DNA of 64,000 nucleotides from Bradyrhizobium sp. B097 (GTDB lineage Bacteria > Pseudomonadota > Alphaproteobacteria > Rhizobiales > Xanthobacteraceae), in NCBI RefSeq assembly GCF_038957035.1, contig NZ_CP152412.1:8614501-8678500 (forward strand). Direction: 5' to 3'. Below the pieces are notes generated by a model. That model searched no databases, was not told where the DNA came from, and worked only from the letters and a program-made list of their open reading frames with translations. Below, piece by piece: positions 43,050-51,734 of the stretch. Every line of letters begins with the position of its first letter. Within the stretch, counting starts at the first letter, position 1. Position numbers and translations under genes: made by a program.

Positions 43050-44026
43050 TCAATTGTGCGATCGCGGGCCTCGGCCGCTGGGGCCGCGCGCTGGTCGAGG
43101 CTGCGCAGAGCGAGCCGCGGCTGAGGATCGTCAGCGCGGTGGAACCCGACATGAGCGCCGCCGCGAGCTTTTGCGCGGCACATGGCCTGTCCCCCGCGGC
43201 CAGCCTCGAGGCCGTGCTGGCCGACCCCGCCATCGATGCCGTGCTGCTGGCAACACCGCATTCGCTGCACAGGAGCCAGGTGATCGCGGCCGCCGCGGCT
43301 GGTAAGCAGGTGTTTTGCGAGAAACCGCTGGCGCTGAGGCGCAGCGATGCGGCCGAGATGTTCGCGGCCTGCCGCAACGCCGACGTGCTGCTCGCGGTCG
43401 GGCATAACCGCCGGTTCTGGCCGTCGATGCAGGCACTCCGCGCGATTGTCGCCGGCGGCGAGCTCGGTACGATCCTGCATGTCGAGGGCCACAACAGCAA
43501 CGAGAACTCGCAAGGCATCACGCAGGGCTGGCGGCTGTCGCCCGAGGAGTCGCCGGGCGGCGGGCTGACCGGCGCGGGGCTGCATGTGCTCGACGGCTTC
43601 GTCAGCCTCCTTGGTCCTGCCCGTCAGGTCTATGCCCGGTTGAGTGAACGCGCGGCCGGGCCGCCGCCGCTCGACACTGCAACTTTAGCGATTGAATTTG
43701 TGAATGGCGTGAGTGCAACCCTTGCTACGGTCCGCGCAACACCGTTCTATTGGCGCGTGCATGTGTTCGGGACGAAGGGATCCGCAGAGGTGCTCGACGA
43801 GGAGACGATGGTGCTACGGAAACCCGGCGAGGCGCCCGCGACGACGCGCTATCCGACGGTCAACACGCTCACCGCGGAACTTTCGGCCTTTGCCGACGCG
43901 GTCGAACGCAGGCAGCCGTTCCCGGTGCCCGAAACAGATGTGCTGGCAACGCTCGCCGCGTTCGAAGCCGCGTTGCAGTCGATGCAGTCTGGACATCCGG
44001 TTGCCTGCCATATGGCATACCAGTGA
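43046..44026 (+). CDS. Gfo/Idh/MocA-family oxidoreductase
   Basis: 326-residue NAD(P) enzyme. N-terminal Rossmann fold (AIAGLGRWGRALVEAA), CEKPLALRRSDA with the conserved Lys-Pro pair and C-terminal GGGLTGAGLHVLDGF containing the catalytic His. Sugar or inositol-derived substrates are usual in the family, but here an unknown carboxylic intermediate may be involved. It precedes the GntR gene by seven bases. Confidence 0.92.
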   Translation: MINCAIAGLGRWGRALVEAAQSEPRLRIVSAVEPDMSAAASFCAAHGLSPAASLEAVLADPAIDAVLLATPHSLHRSQVIAAAAAGKQVFCEKPLALRRSDAAEMFAACRNADVLLAVGHNRRFWPSMQALRAIVAGGELGTILHVEGHNSNENSQGITQGWRLSPEESPGGGLTGAGLHVLDGFVSLLGPARQVYARLSERAAGPPPLDTATLAIEFVNGVSATLATVRATPFYWRVHVFGTKGSAEVLDEETMVLRKPGEAPATTRYPTVNTLTAELSAFADAVERRQPFPVPETDVLATLAAFEAALQSMQSGHPVACHMAYQ

Positions 44027-44032
44027 TCCGCC

Positions 44033-44788
44033 ATGTCTGAACAACCGGAGAGGGCGAGATCGTCCCGCTACCGCGACATCGCCACCGGGCTGCAGAAGGA
44101 CATCCGTCTCGGCACCTACGCGGTCGGCAATCTGCTGCCGACCGAAACCGAGTTGATGGCGAGCTATCAGGCAAGCCGCCAGACCGTGCGCGAGGCGCTG
44201 CGCATCCTGATCGACCAGGGCCTTATCGTACGCCGCGCCGGCCTCGGTTCGGTGGTGATCGCCTCCGAGCCGCCGGTGCTGTTCACCCACAGCGTCAAGT
44301 CGCTCGGCGAGTGGCTGCGCTATTCCAACGAGACCTATCGCGACGTGGTTGGCAACAGCGACATCGTCGCCGACCGCAAGCTCGCTGCGCTCCTGAAATG
44401 CGAGCCCGGCAAGAGCTGGTTCCTGATCGAGGCCGTGCGCCGCTCCGACCAGTTCGCCGCGCCGCTCGGCTGGACCGAGATCTACGTGCTGCGCCGGTTC
44501 GCCGATGTCGTGACCCGCAGCGACCACGGCCGCACCCCGGTGCATGAGCAGATCGCCAAGATGTACGGCCAGGTCACCGAGCGCGCGCAGATGGAAATCT
44601 TCGTGCGGGGCATGCCGGCGCCGATCGCCAAGGCACTCGGCGTCAAGACCGGATCGCCGGCGCTCACCGTGGTACGCCGCTACTACGGCCTGCGCGAGGA
44701 ACTGTTCGAGGTCACCATCACCACGCACCCGGAAGGGCGCTACACCTACACGATGGATATGCAGCGCTCGCTGCGGCCGAAACTCTAG
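44033..44788 (+). CDS. GntR-family regulator with UTRA domain (HutC-like)
   Basis: 251 residues. Winged helix at 13-75 (YRDIATGLQKDIRLGTYAVGNLLPTE; SRQTVREALRILIDQGLIVRRAGLGS) followed by a UTRA effector domain (about 95-245; GVKTGSPALTVVRRYY). Effector binding usually releases such repressors. It is the last gene of the plus-strand operon and most likely acts on the AT-rich boxes at 41072-41152. Confidence 0.93.
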   Translation: MSEQPERARSSRYRDIATGLQKDIRLGTYAVGNLLPTETELMASYQASRQTVREALRILIDQGLIVRRAGLGSVVIASEPPVLFTHSVKSLGEWLRYSNETYRDVVGNSDIVADRKLAALLKCEPGKSWFLIEAVRRSDQFAAPLGWTEIYVLRRFADVVTRSDHGRTPVHEQIAKMYGQVTERAQMEIFVRGMPAPIAKALGVKTGSPALTVVRRYYGLREELFEVTITTHPEGRYTYTMDMQRSLRPKL

Positions 44789-44912
44789 ATTCTAGTTTTG
44801 ACGCGTTTTCTTCACGCGAACCGGTGTCCACTTCGCTCGAAAACGCTCTGGCTTTTGTGGAGACGCGTTGTCTTGACGCGAGCCGGAAGCCACCTCGCTT
44901 GAAATCGCGCTA
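44789..44912. repeat. Dispersed repeat, family D (copy 1, doubled)
   Basis: Two units in a row: GACGCGTTTTCTTCACGCGA, ACCGGTGTCCACTTCGCTCG and AAAACGCT, then a diverged second unit GACGCGTTGTCTTGACGCGA. An inverted copy lies at 60085-60148. Follows the GntR stop directly and may act as its terminator. Confidence 0.8.
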
Positions 44913-45116
44913 GCGCGCCCGAGCCAGATGCGTGCTGCTGGCAGAGGTATGTGCCATCTGCGGGGTTCCGCTCACGCCCCAGATGACGACCGCGATCAGC
45001 GCGGCCGCCCAGACATATGGCACAGCATTCGGCTTCTTCATTTCCGAGATCATCCCCAACGTCTCAGGAGCACCGATGAATCTTACAACCGCAATCGTCA
45101 GCGTCTCACCAGGCAC
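44910..45116 (-). CDS. Possible small single-span membrane protein
   Basis: Up to 68 residues from a GTG at 45116 preceded by GAGGA; shorter starts are ATG at 45053 and 45041. The only striking part is KPNAVPYVWAAALIAVVIWG, a membrane helix, followed by a Ser/Thr-rich tail. The region is a long gap with lower GC and no other gene. No family was recognised, so coding status is uncertain. Confidence 0.35.
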   Translation of the reverse strand: MPGETLTIAVVRFIGAPETLGMISEMKKPNAVPYVWAAALIAVVIWGVSGTPQMAHTSASSTHLARAR

Positions 45117-45398
45117 CCGTCCTCACAACGCTACTAAGGTTAGACCTTGTCGGTTTCGGGACGTCTTCGTGCGAATCCGGAAATGATTTCGTCGGAACCG
45201 GGCCGTCTCATCCGAATTGATGAGACCGCGGGTTGACGGCTTCGGCGTTCGCGACAAGGCCGGAGAATTTCGTGCTTAAATTTGAGTCAGATGCACAACA
45301 AACGTTCCAAAGGCCGCCCGCTGAATTCTTTTTGATTGTCCGCCGGACTCCGGCCGTGGCATCAGGGCCTGTGACACTGCGATGACAGGAATTCCCCC

Positions 45399-45575
45399 GT
45401 GACTGCCCAATCGGCCAAACCGCACGGCGGCTCCCGCCGCCACTCCAAGGAAATGCAGGACGAGGTCGCACGGTCGCTGGAACGGGAGCTGCAGTTCCTG
45501 ACCGAGGAGCGCCAGGAGCGTGCCCTTCGGCTCGGCCTCGACTTCGCAGCCAAGACACCGAAGACCGACCACTAG
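45399..45575 (+). CDS. Small conserved-type hypothetical protein (58 residues)
   Basis: A GTG start with AGGA 8-11 bases upstream opens a 58-residue protein. It is hydrophilic with a charged amphipathic helix (KEMQDEVARSLERELQFLTEERQERALRLGLDF). It lies alone between two repeat-rich gaps, and codon third positions are mostly G/C as in real genes here. The function is unknown; a nucleic-acid or protein adaptor would fit the composition. Confidence 0.55.
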   Translation: MTAQSAKPHGGSRRHSKEMQDEVARSLERELQFLTEERQERALRLGLDFAAKTPKTDH

Positions 45576-45702
45576 GCGCGCCGCTTGCTTCGCGGACGCT
45601 GCACCGGCGCGGCCGCAAATTCCGATTCAGCTGTCAAGCAGCTTGTCCGGTGTCATCACCCGCGCATACGAGTGATCAAGTGTGTGAGGCACCGCTCCAC
45701 CA

Positions 45703-45893
45703 CGTCGTCCTGGCGAAAGCTAGGACCCATAACCACCGCATTCCGTGATGAACGGGATCGCGGCCCCAGCATCGCACAACAATTGGCATTTGGGGTAATG
45801 GGTCCTGGCCTTCGCCAGGACGACACCGATTGTGTGGCACGGCTGCATCCACAATCGTCGTCCCTGCGAAAGTCGGGACACCGAGTTTGTTGC
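45703..45893. repeat. Dispersed palindromic repeat, family B (copy 2)
   Basis: CGTCGTCCTGGCGAAAGC, its inverse GGCCTTCGCCAGGACGACA near 45815 and a third partial unit CGTCGTCCCTGCGAAAG near 45860. Same family as 13034 and 53928. Confidence 0.8.
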
Positions 45894-45927
45894 GCCGTCG
45901 GTGAGCCACACGTTCTGCTGACGAATG

Positions 45928-45990
45928 GATTCCGGGCTCGCGCCAAGAGGCGCGCCCTCAGGTGCGCAATTGCGCACCGGGGAATGACGA
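45928..45990. repeat. Dispersed repeat, family F (copy 2)
   Basis: GATTCCGGGCTCGC, then the self-complementary GGTGCGCAATTGCGCACC and GGGGAATGACGA. Related to 21053-21155. Confidence 0.75.
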
Positions 45991-46038
45991 AGCAGGCGAT
46001 CAGGCCTTCCCGAAGAACAGGCAAGCAGTCTTGCCGGG

Positions 46039-47595
46039 TTATTGCGCGCCCTGCGCTTCCGCATCGACTTGCACATCGTGGCCGAAGCGATCCTTGCCGC
46101 TGAGCCTGGCCTTGCCGCCGTCGAACGTGAGCAGCCATCTGCGGTCGGTATCGCCGCCGACCAGACGCAGGTCGATCGCAAACGTCTCACCGGTCTGCCA
46201 CGTCCCCTTCAGCGCCATCACGCCGAGCGGCGTTGGCTGGCCGAGACGATAGGTGCCGTCGAGCCCGATCGGTCCGGCCAATTTGACCACCGGCCTCGCC
46301 GCATCCGGCGTCGCTGTTTCCAGCTCGTAGCGCGGCGACGGATCGGTCAGATACAGCGTCAGCGCCCGTAGATTGAGACCGTTGGCCGGGAAGCGCCAGG
46401 TCTTGCCCGAGATGGCCGCCGCGGTCTCGGACACGGGACCGACCGCCGACGGCTTTTCCGTCGCGCTATCGCGCAGCGCCGCGGCAAGCTGATTGCCGCC
46501 GGCGGAGTTCACCGGCAGCGCCGTGTCGGACTTGACGGCGCCGGAAATGTCGTCGGCCATCCTGCCGAATGAGCAGTAGTCGCGCGCGGTCACGACCGTG
46601 ACGATGTCGAGCGCGGGAAAGATCATGATCAGCTGGCAGCGGTCGCCGACCGCCATGAAGGCCTGCTGCTTCGGCATCACCCAGAAGAAATTGGCGTAGT
46701 GCAGGGACGGATCGAACGAGGCGTGCATCTCTGTCGTCGCGTGCCTGATGCGATCGACCCAGCCGGACGGCAGCAGCCGCTGCCCCTCCCATTCGCCGTC
46801 ATGCAGATAGAGCAGCCCGATCTTGGCGGCGTCGCGCGGCGCGAGCAGAAGCCCGCCGCCGCCTTGCGTCAGCCCCGGCCCGATGCTGTGCCAGTACGGC
46901 GCGGCAATCCCGAGCGGACGAAACAGTTTCGTCACGGCATAGTCACGTGCGCTCACGCCGGTGAGCTTGTTGACGATCGCGGCCAGCAGTTGCGGATTGC
47001 CGGTGTTGTAGTAGAACGCCTCGCCCGGCGCCTTCGCCATCGGACGGTCCAGGATGAACTGGATCGCATCGGGGCTGCGCCCCCATTCGATCAGCGAGTC
47101 CGGCCTGCCGCCTTCGACGCCCTCCGTCCAGGCCATCCCCGAGGTCATGTCGAGCATGGTCTGGATCGTGATCGCCCGCTTGCGGTCATCCAGATCGGCG
47201 ATGGTGCGCTCGGCAAAGAAATCCACCATGCGGTGGTCGAGGCTGTCGAGCAAATTGTCCCTGAGCAGCATCGCGACCAGCGTGCCGGTCACCGCTTTGG
47301 TGACGGAATTCATCAGATGCGGGATCTCCGGCGTGTACGGCGCATAGTAAGCGTCGAGCACGATCCGGCCATGACGCGCGGTCAAGAGGCTATCGAAACT
47401 GTGAGCCGCGCCAAAGTTGACGAGCCGCGCCAGCGCGGCGGAATCCATCCCCTGCTCTTCCGGCGTCGTCGTCTGCCACTGCCGGGTGAGCCACACCGGA
47501 TCGGCGGCCCCTTCTGCGCGGGCTGCGCCTGACAAAGCCGTGGCTACGAGCAGCACTCCGCTCAGGATCGATACGGCCAGTCGTTTGAGATGCAT
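46039..47595 (-). CDS. Serine hydrolase, beta-lactamase/penicillin-binding family, exported
   Basis: 518 residues with signal peptide (MHLKRLAVSILSGVLLVATA...ARA). The active-site motif SVTK (Ser97, Lys100) and FYYNTGNPQ (Tyr near 196) are visible in the N-terminal class C-like fold, with a conserved HHxG-like GGGGLLLAPRDAAKIG. A canonical KTG is not seen; its place would be near the FMAVGDRC segment. The C-terminal ~130 residues form an extra beta-rich domain. Likely esterase or peptidase acting in the periplasm rather than a true lactamase. Confidence 0.9.
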   Translation of the reverse strand: MHLKRLAVSILSGVLLVATALSGAARAEGAADPVWLTRQWQTTTPEEQGMDSAALARLVNFGAAHSFDSLLTARHGRIVLDAYYAPYTPEIPHLMNSVTKAVTGTLVAMLLRDNLLDSLDHRMVDFFAERTIADLDDRKRAITIQTMLDMTSGMAWTEGVEGGRPDSLIEWGRSPDAIQFILDRPMAKAPGEAFYYNTGNPQLLAAIVNKLTGVSARDYAVTKLFRPLGIAAPYWHSIGPGLTQGGGGLLLAPRDAAKIGLLYLHDGEWEGQRLLPSGWVDRIRHATTEMHASFDPSLHYANFFWVMPKQQAFMAVGDRCQLIMIFPALDIVTVVTARDYCSFGRMADDISGAVKSDTALPVNSAGGNQLAAALRDSATEKPSAVGPVSETAAAISGKTWRFPANGLNLRALTLYLTDPSPRYELETATPDAARPVVKLAGPIGLDGTYRLGQPTPLGVMALKGTWQTGETFAIDLRLVGGDTDRRWLLTFDGGKARLSGKDRFGHDVQVDAEAQGAQ

Positions 47596-47700
47596 GGAAG
47601 CTCGGCCTCATTTCCGCCCAAGAGAATAAGCGCACTGGTATATGTTTCCAGTCGTTTTCAGAGCGCATTTCTTGCAATTCATTTCCGATGAGGCGCTGTC

Positions 47701-48327
47701 ATGACGCTGATTGATGGCTTGGGTTACCTGGCGTCGGCTCTTGTGTTGCTGACGTTCTGCATGAGCACGATGTTGAGCCTGCGCGCCGTCGCGATATTCA
47801 GCAATCTGGCGTTCATCAGCTATGGATTGGGCGACCGGATCTACCCGGTGCTCATCCTGCACATCATCCTGCTGCCGCTGAACGTGGTATTGCTGTTCCA
47901 GATGGTTCGGCTGCTTCGCAAGGCCAGGCGCGCTGCCGCGACGGACCTCTCTCCGAGCTGGCTGCAACCGTTCATGCGGCCGAAACACGTCAAGGCGGGA
48001 GAAACGATCTTCAGGAAAGGCGACGACGCTGACCTGCTCTACATGGTCGTATCGGGCGATGTCAGGTTTCCCGAGATCGATCGCGGGGTTTCGGCGGGCG
48101 AATTGTTCGGAGAGATTGGGCTGTTCTCACTCGAACGGCGCCGCACGCAGACGGCGCTGGCAGCAACCGATGTGGATTTGCTGTGGATCAGCGACGGCGC
48201 ACTGCGAAAGCTGTGCGAACGCAATCCGGGACTGTCGCTGTATTTCCTGCGGCTGACGGCGACCCGGATGACGGAAAATGCAGCGCGCGCAATCAGGGTT
48301 GCCGCGGCGACGCCCAATCCGGCGTAA
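47701..48327 (+). CDS. Membrane-anchored cyclic nucleotide-binding domain protein
   Basis: 208 residues: two or three N-terminal helices (LGYLASALVLLTFCMSTMLS; AIFSNLAFISYGLG; PVLILHIILLPLNVVLLFQM) and a cNMP-binding domain (about 88-190; KAGETIFRKGDDADLLYMVVSGDV, GELFGEIGLFSLERRRTQTALA). The phosphate-binding cassette has GE and Arg in suitable places, so cAMP binding is plausible. No output domain follows. A membrane-bound cAMP sensor might respond to cyclases such as the one at 13.2 kb. Confidence 0.88.
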   Translation: MTLIDGLGYLASALVLLTFCMSTMLSLRAVAIFSNLAFISYGLGDRIYPVLILHIILLPLNVVLLFQMVRLLRKARRAAATDLSPSWLQPFMRPKHVKAGETIFRKGDDADLLYMVVSGDVRFPEIDRGVSAGELFGEIGLFSLERRRTQTALAATDVDLLWISDGALRKLCERNPGLSLYFLRLTATRMTENAARAIRVAAATPNPA

Positions 48328-48357
48328 AGCGCCGGGCCACTGCGTCGCGTGCCGGTG

Positions 48358-48471
48358 CTACGGCGCGGACGACGCCGCAAGGCTCGGCAGCGGCGCGAAC
48401 TGCATCTCTGCAACGGCCGAGCCGGCGTAGGCGCTGGCGATCAGGATCATGACTCGAATGGCGACGAACAT
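48358..48471 (-). CDS. Small secreted or membrane peptide (37 residues)
   Basis: ATG at 48471 preceded by a perfect GAGGAGG ribosome site seven bases upstream. The product MFVAIRVMILIASAYAGSAV and 17 further residues look like a signal peptide or one membrane helix with a short Ala/Ser/Pro-rich tail. It was too short for standard gene callers. The function is unknown; it lies convergent to the cNMP-binding gene. Confidence 0.55.
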   Translation of the reverse strand: MFVAIRVMILIASAYAGSAVAEMQFAPLPSLAASSAP

Positions 48472-48693
48472 GGTGCCTCCTCAGTCTTCTTGTTGGTCCC
48501 TTGATGCCAGAGACTTCTTTCCCGCCGGTGAGGAAAGCTGGTTGCCGCAACCTTGAAGGCATTGGTAAGCGAGCCGTTTACGCAAGCTTCCGTTCATGAG
48601 TTGGGAACCGTATCGGCCGATCGGCCGGCGCGCTAAACGCGCGGTTCACCCTGACCGGGCATTGTTCGCCTCAATCAAGAAGGCGCAATCACA

Positions 48694-48966
48694 ATGCCGA
48701 TTTTCAGGACGATCCTTGTTGTCGTATCGATTTTTCTTGCCGGTTTGTACGTCTACGATGCCTGCCGCAGCGACGGCTTGCTGAGGGCGGCTCCCGTGAG
48801 CGACGTGATTGCACGGCGCTGGCCGGAACCGGATGCGTTTCGTCCGGAGGCGGCACCCGCTCCCACAGCCACGGCCACCACGACGCCGGCGGCGCGCGTT
48901 AGGGAAACGTTTGCGATGTTCATCCCCAAGGACGCGCGGCGCCACTTGCTGCAGCGGAGCCTTTAA
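48694..48966 (+). CDS. Small hypothetical protein with N-terminal membrane helix
   Basis: 90 residues with ribosome site AAGAAGG nine bases before the ATG. Residues 5-22 (RTILVVVSIFLAGLYVYD) span the membrane or form a signal anchor; then a Pro/Ala/Thr-rich linker and a basic C-terminus (DARRHLLQRS). Third-codon GC supports coding. No domain was recognised. Convergent with the ATP-grasp gene. Confidence 0.6.
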   Translation: MPIFRTILVVVSIFLAGLYVYDACRSDGLLRAAPVSDVIARRWPEPDAFRPEAAPAPTATATTTPAARVRETFAMFIPKDARRHLLQRSL

Positions 48967-48976
48967 CTGCCTCGAT

Positions 48977-50011
48977 TCAGCCCAGAGATACGCCGGCCTT
49001 GGCGCGGCTGATTCCGAGCGTCAGAATGCGATTCAACAGAACCGGATAGTCCAGTCCGTCATGCCCGGCGGCTGTCGCGAACTCCTGGCTCTTGGCGATT
49101 TCGGGATTGGGATTGGCTTCAATGAAATACGGAACGCCATTGGTGGACAGGCGGAAGTCGATGCGCGCGTAGCCATCGAGCCCCAAGGTCCGGTAGATGC
49201 GTTTCGCCAGCCGTTGAATATGGGCGGATAGTTCCGGCGTCAGATCTTCGGCCGGCCCATCCGCAATTCCGATGCGCTCCTGATAGCTGGTATCGTGCTT
49301 GACCTTTTCGGTGGCGATCTGGCGCGCGGCGGGGCCGCCCATGCTGCCGAACTTCAATTCCCAAACCGGCAGGACGCGCAGCCTGTTGTTGCCGATCACG
49401 CCGACATAGAGCTCGCGTCCCTCGATGAACTGCTCGGCGATCGCGGCCGTTCCGATCCGCTCATGGATGAAGGCGACACGCTCCGCGAGCTTCTCGTCGG
49501 TATCGACGATCGACGCCTGCGAGATGCCGAGCGATCCATCGCTGCTCAGGCTCTTGACGATCAGCGGCAGCGCAAGCCGCGGCGGCCGCTTGACCTTGCG
49601 GCGCATCGGGAACACGGCGAAAGCCGGCACCGGGATGCGGCGGTGATGCACCAGCGTCTTGGACAGATCCTTGCCGCGCGCCAGGATCAGGCCGCGCGGA
49701 TTGCACCCGGTATAGGGGATCTTCATCAGCTCGAGATAGCTCGCGATGTGCTGGTCATACACGACGTCGTAGTGAAACTCCTCCAGCAGCGTGAACACCA
49801 CGTGCGGCTTGAAGCCCTCGATCTCGTCGCGCACCGGCTTGATTTCCTCCTGCACGCCGAGCGGACGAACCTCATGGCCGGCGGCGCGCAGGGTACTCAC
49901 CACGTCGTATTCGGTTTTCCACTCGTTGATTTCCCGCGCGGAGTACCCGTCGCTGGAGTCCGGCGGCACACAGTCCGGGTGCATCAGCACCAGAATGCGA
50001 AAGTGTTTCAT
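48977..50011 (-). CDS. ATP-grasp ligase, D-Ala-D-Ala ligase-like
   Basis: 344 residues. ATP-grasp features are present: NPRGLILARGKDLSKTLV, VKSLSSDGSLGIS, AEQFIEGRELYVGVIGN, LGLDGYARIDFRLSTNGVPYFIEANPNPEIA (Mg-binding Glu and Asn). It resembles RimK/D-Ala-D-Ala ligase-like peptide ligases but is not in a murein cluster. ATG at 50011 overlaps the metallopeptidase stop in an ATGA arrangement. The partner gene suggests a small-peptide modification pathway. The acceptor is unknown. Confidence 0.88.
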   Translation of the reverse strand: MKHFRILVLMHPDCVPPDSSDGYSAREINEWKTEYDVVSTLRAAGHEVRPLGVQEEIKPVRDEIEGFKPHVVFTLLEEFHYDVVYDQHIASYLELMKIPYTGCNPRGLILARGKDLSKTLVHHRRIPVPAFAVFPMRRKVKRPPRLALPLIVKSLSSDGSLGISQASIVDTDEKLAERVAFIHERIGTAAIAEQFIEGRELYVGVIGNNRLRVLPVWELKFGSMGGPAARQIATEKVKHDTSYQERIGIADGPAEDLTPELSAHIQRLAKRIYRTLGLDGYARIDFRLSTNGVPYFIEANPNPEIAKSQEFATAAGHDGLDYPVLLNRILTLGISRAKAGVSLG

Positions 50012-51036
50012 AGCGCGATCCATTTCCGGCGCGACGGGCCGAACAGCGCGTGCATGGTCTTGGCAGTCAGCAGGATGGTGAAGTTGGTCACCAGCTTCTG
50101 CTCGGGGCCGACGGCACGCAGATTGAGCTCGCGGCAGCGCATGATCATGTCGTCGAGCACGGCATCGAGCGTCAGCTGGTTCTCGCCCGTCCACCGTGCG
50201 ACCAGTTGCCTGATCTGGGCGCGGTGCCGCCTGATGAAGACCGCGGCCGGCGGCTGCCGCCGATGCCGCGGATCGGCGGAAAACAGCTTGGACAGATCGC
50301 GGTCGTAGGTCTTCGGCGGCGTGAAGGCGTAGAACGCCTGCTTCTTCTTGTAGTGTTCGCCCAGCGTCTGCTTCAGCGTATGCAGCGGATCGACCCGCTC
50401 CCGCGTCGTGAGCAACGGCCGGTTGCCCGCGATCTCGCCCATCAGCTCGTCGACATATTCGAGCTTCTTCAGCGCCGGCCATCCGGCATACCGCGTCCGC
50501 CAGTTCGAGCGCGGCCGCAACCACACCGCGAAGGTCTCGGCGAAATCCTCGTCCGGATGGCTCTGCGCGTACCAGAGCCTGAGATGCTGGACATAGTTGC
50601 GGCTGGCCGGATTGGGCCGATAGTAGCGCGGATAGTGTTGCGACGACGGACCGAACAGCTGCTGCCAGCGCCGGCGGCGTTGCAGCTGGTAGCCGTGCTG
50701 GATGGCGTGCCCCGCCTCGTGGCGGAGAATGGCCATGCACTCGGACCACGAGGCGCCCTCGACGTCGAGCATCATCTTCTTCTCGAGCTTCATCAGGCGG
50801 GGATGGGCGAGATAGAACGGAATGGCGATGCCGGGCACATCGGCCGGGCTGAACCATTCGCTCGAGATCCATGCGTGCGGCCGCAGCCGGATCCCCCGCT
50901 CTTCGAGCTCTTCGTAGAGCGTGCTGACACAATCCGCGAGCCAGGTACCTTCGACCGCAACCCTCAGACTGCTGAGGCGTTGCTCGAGCAACTGCGCATC
51001 CGTGAGCTTCTCCCAGGCAAATTTACGACGCGGCAT
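50008..51036 (-). CDS. Putative zinc metallopeptidase (HExxH), partner of the ATP-grasp ligase
   Basis: About 342 residues from the ATG at 51036 (MPRRKFAWEKL, GGAAG-like ribosome site); a further ATG at 51081 is possible. The motif ILRHEAGHAIQHGY gives HExxH, and the downstream DEDFAETFAVWLRP supplies a probable third ligand Glu. The remaining protein is Arg- and aromatic-rich. No signal peptide, so it acts in the cytoplasm. Four-base overlap with the ATP-grasp gene shows they are made together; the family is not well characterised. Confidence 0.8.
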   Translation of the reverse strand: MPRRKFAWEKLTDAQLLEQRLSSLRVAVEGTWLADCVSTLYEELEERGIRLRPHAWISSEWFSPADVPGIAIPFYLAHPRLMKLEKKMMLDVEGASWSECMAILRHEAGHAIQHGYQLQRRRRWQQLFGPSSQHYPRYYRPNPASRNYVQHLRLWYAQSHPDEDFAETFAVWLRPRSNWRTRYAGWPALKKLEYVDELMGEIAGNRPLLTTRERVDPLHTLKQTLGEHYKKKQAFYAFTPPKTYDRDLSKLFSADPRHRRQPPAAVFIRRHRAQIRQLVARWTGENQLTLDAVLDDMIMRCRELNLRAVGPEQKLVTNFTILLTAKTMHALFGPSRRKWIAL

Positions 51037-51279
51037 AGGCTTCCAAAAACCAAAAACAAACCGGAATCGGGATGGTGTCATAGGTTGCCGCCGGCAACAA
51101 CCGCCGGGCCTTCGCGGATGGCGGCCCCCCGTCCCGTGCCGGCTCAGGTCCGGGTCGGGCGCGCGCCCGCCCATGCTTCGGCCGGCAGCCGCTGCGGCAA
51201 ACCCTTGTCGCGCGTGGGCGCCTTCGCGCTTTCTGCTATCGTCGGCGGGTATTCACACAAGCGATTTGCAGGGGCGAAA

Positions 51280-51717
51280 ATGGATGATCGGCGGCGGCTG
51301 CTTTTTCACGGCATGGCCCTGTTCCTGATCGGGCTGTTGACCGGCCTCATCGAGCAGCACTTCACCAATGTGCGGATGGCGCTCGCGGCGCATCTCGAAG
51401 GCGTGATGAACGGCACGTTCCTGCTTGCGGTCGGCGCGATCTGGAGCGAGGTCAGGCTGCCGCCCCGCGCGAGCGCCGCAGCCTACTGGGCGCTGCTGTG
51501 CGGAACGTACGGCAACTGGGCCGTGACGACGCTCGCCGCGGTTCTCGGAACCGGCGCGTTGTCGCCGATCACTGCGGCCGGGCGTGGCGCCGCGCCGTGG
51601 CAGGAAACGCTGGTGACCACTGGATTCGTCTCGATCGGCCTCGCGATCATCGCAGCATCGATCCTGCTGTTGTGGGGGCTGCGCGGCAAGGCTGCCCTTG
51701 CCCATGACGCGAGATAG
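51280..51717 (+). CDS. Four-helix membrane protein, hydroxylaminobenzene mutase (HabA/HabB)-like
   Basis: 145 residues starting MDDRRRLLFHG. Four hydrophobic helices with the family-like MALAAHLEGVMNGTFLLAVGAIW and a Trp/Tyr-rich middle segment. HabA-type enzymes rearrange hydroxylaminobenzene to 2-aminophenol, but many relatives have no known substrate. The long open frame upstream of the ATG crosses the metallopeptidase gene on the other strand and is a shadow. Confidence 0.72.
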   Translation: MDDRRRLLFHGMALFLIGLLTGLIEQHFTNVRMALAAHLEGVMNGTFLLAVGAIWSEVRLPPRASAAAYWALLCGTYGNWAVTTLAAVLGTGALSPITAAGRGAAPWQETLVTTGFVSIGLAIIAASILLLWGLRGKAALAHDAR

Positions 51718-51734
51718 CTTCAGCTGGTCTCCGG

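Noticed and set aside
41189..43585. 798-codon minus-strand ORF
   Set aside because: Covers three genes that have clear motifs on the plus strand; composition is that of a shadow frame.
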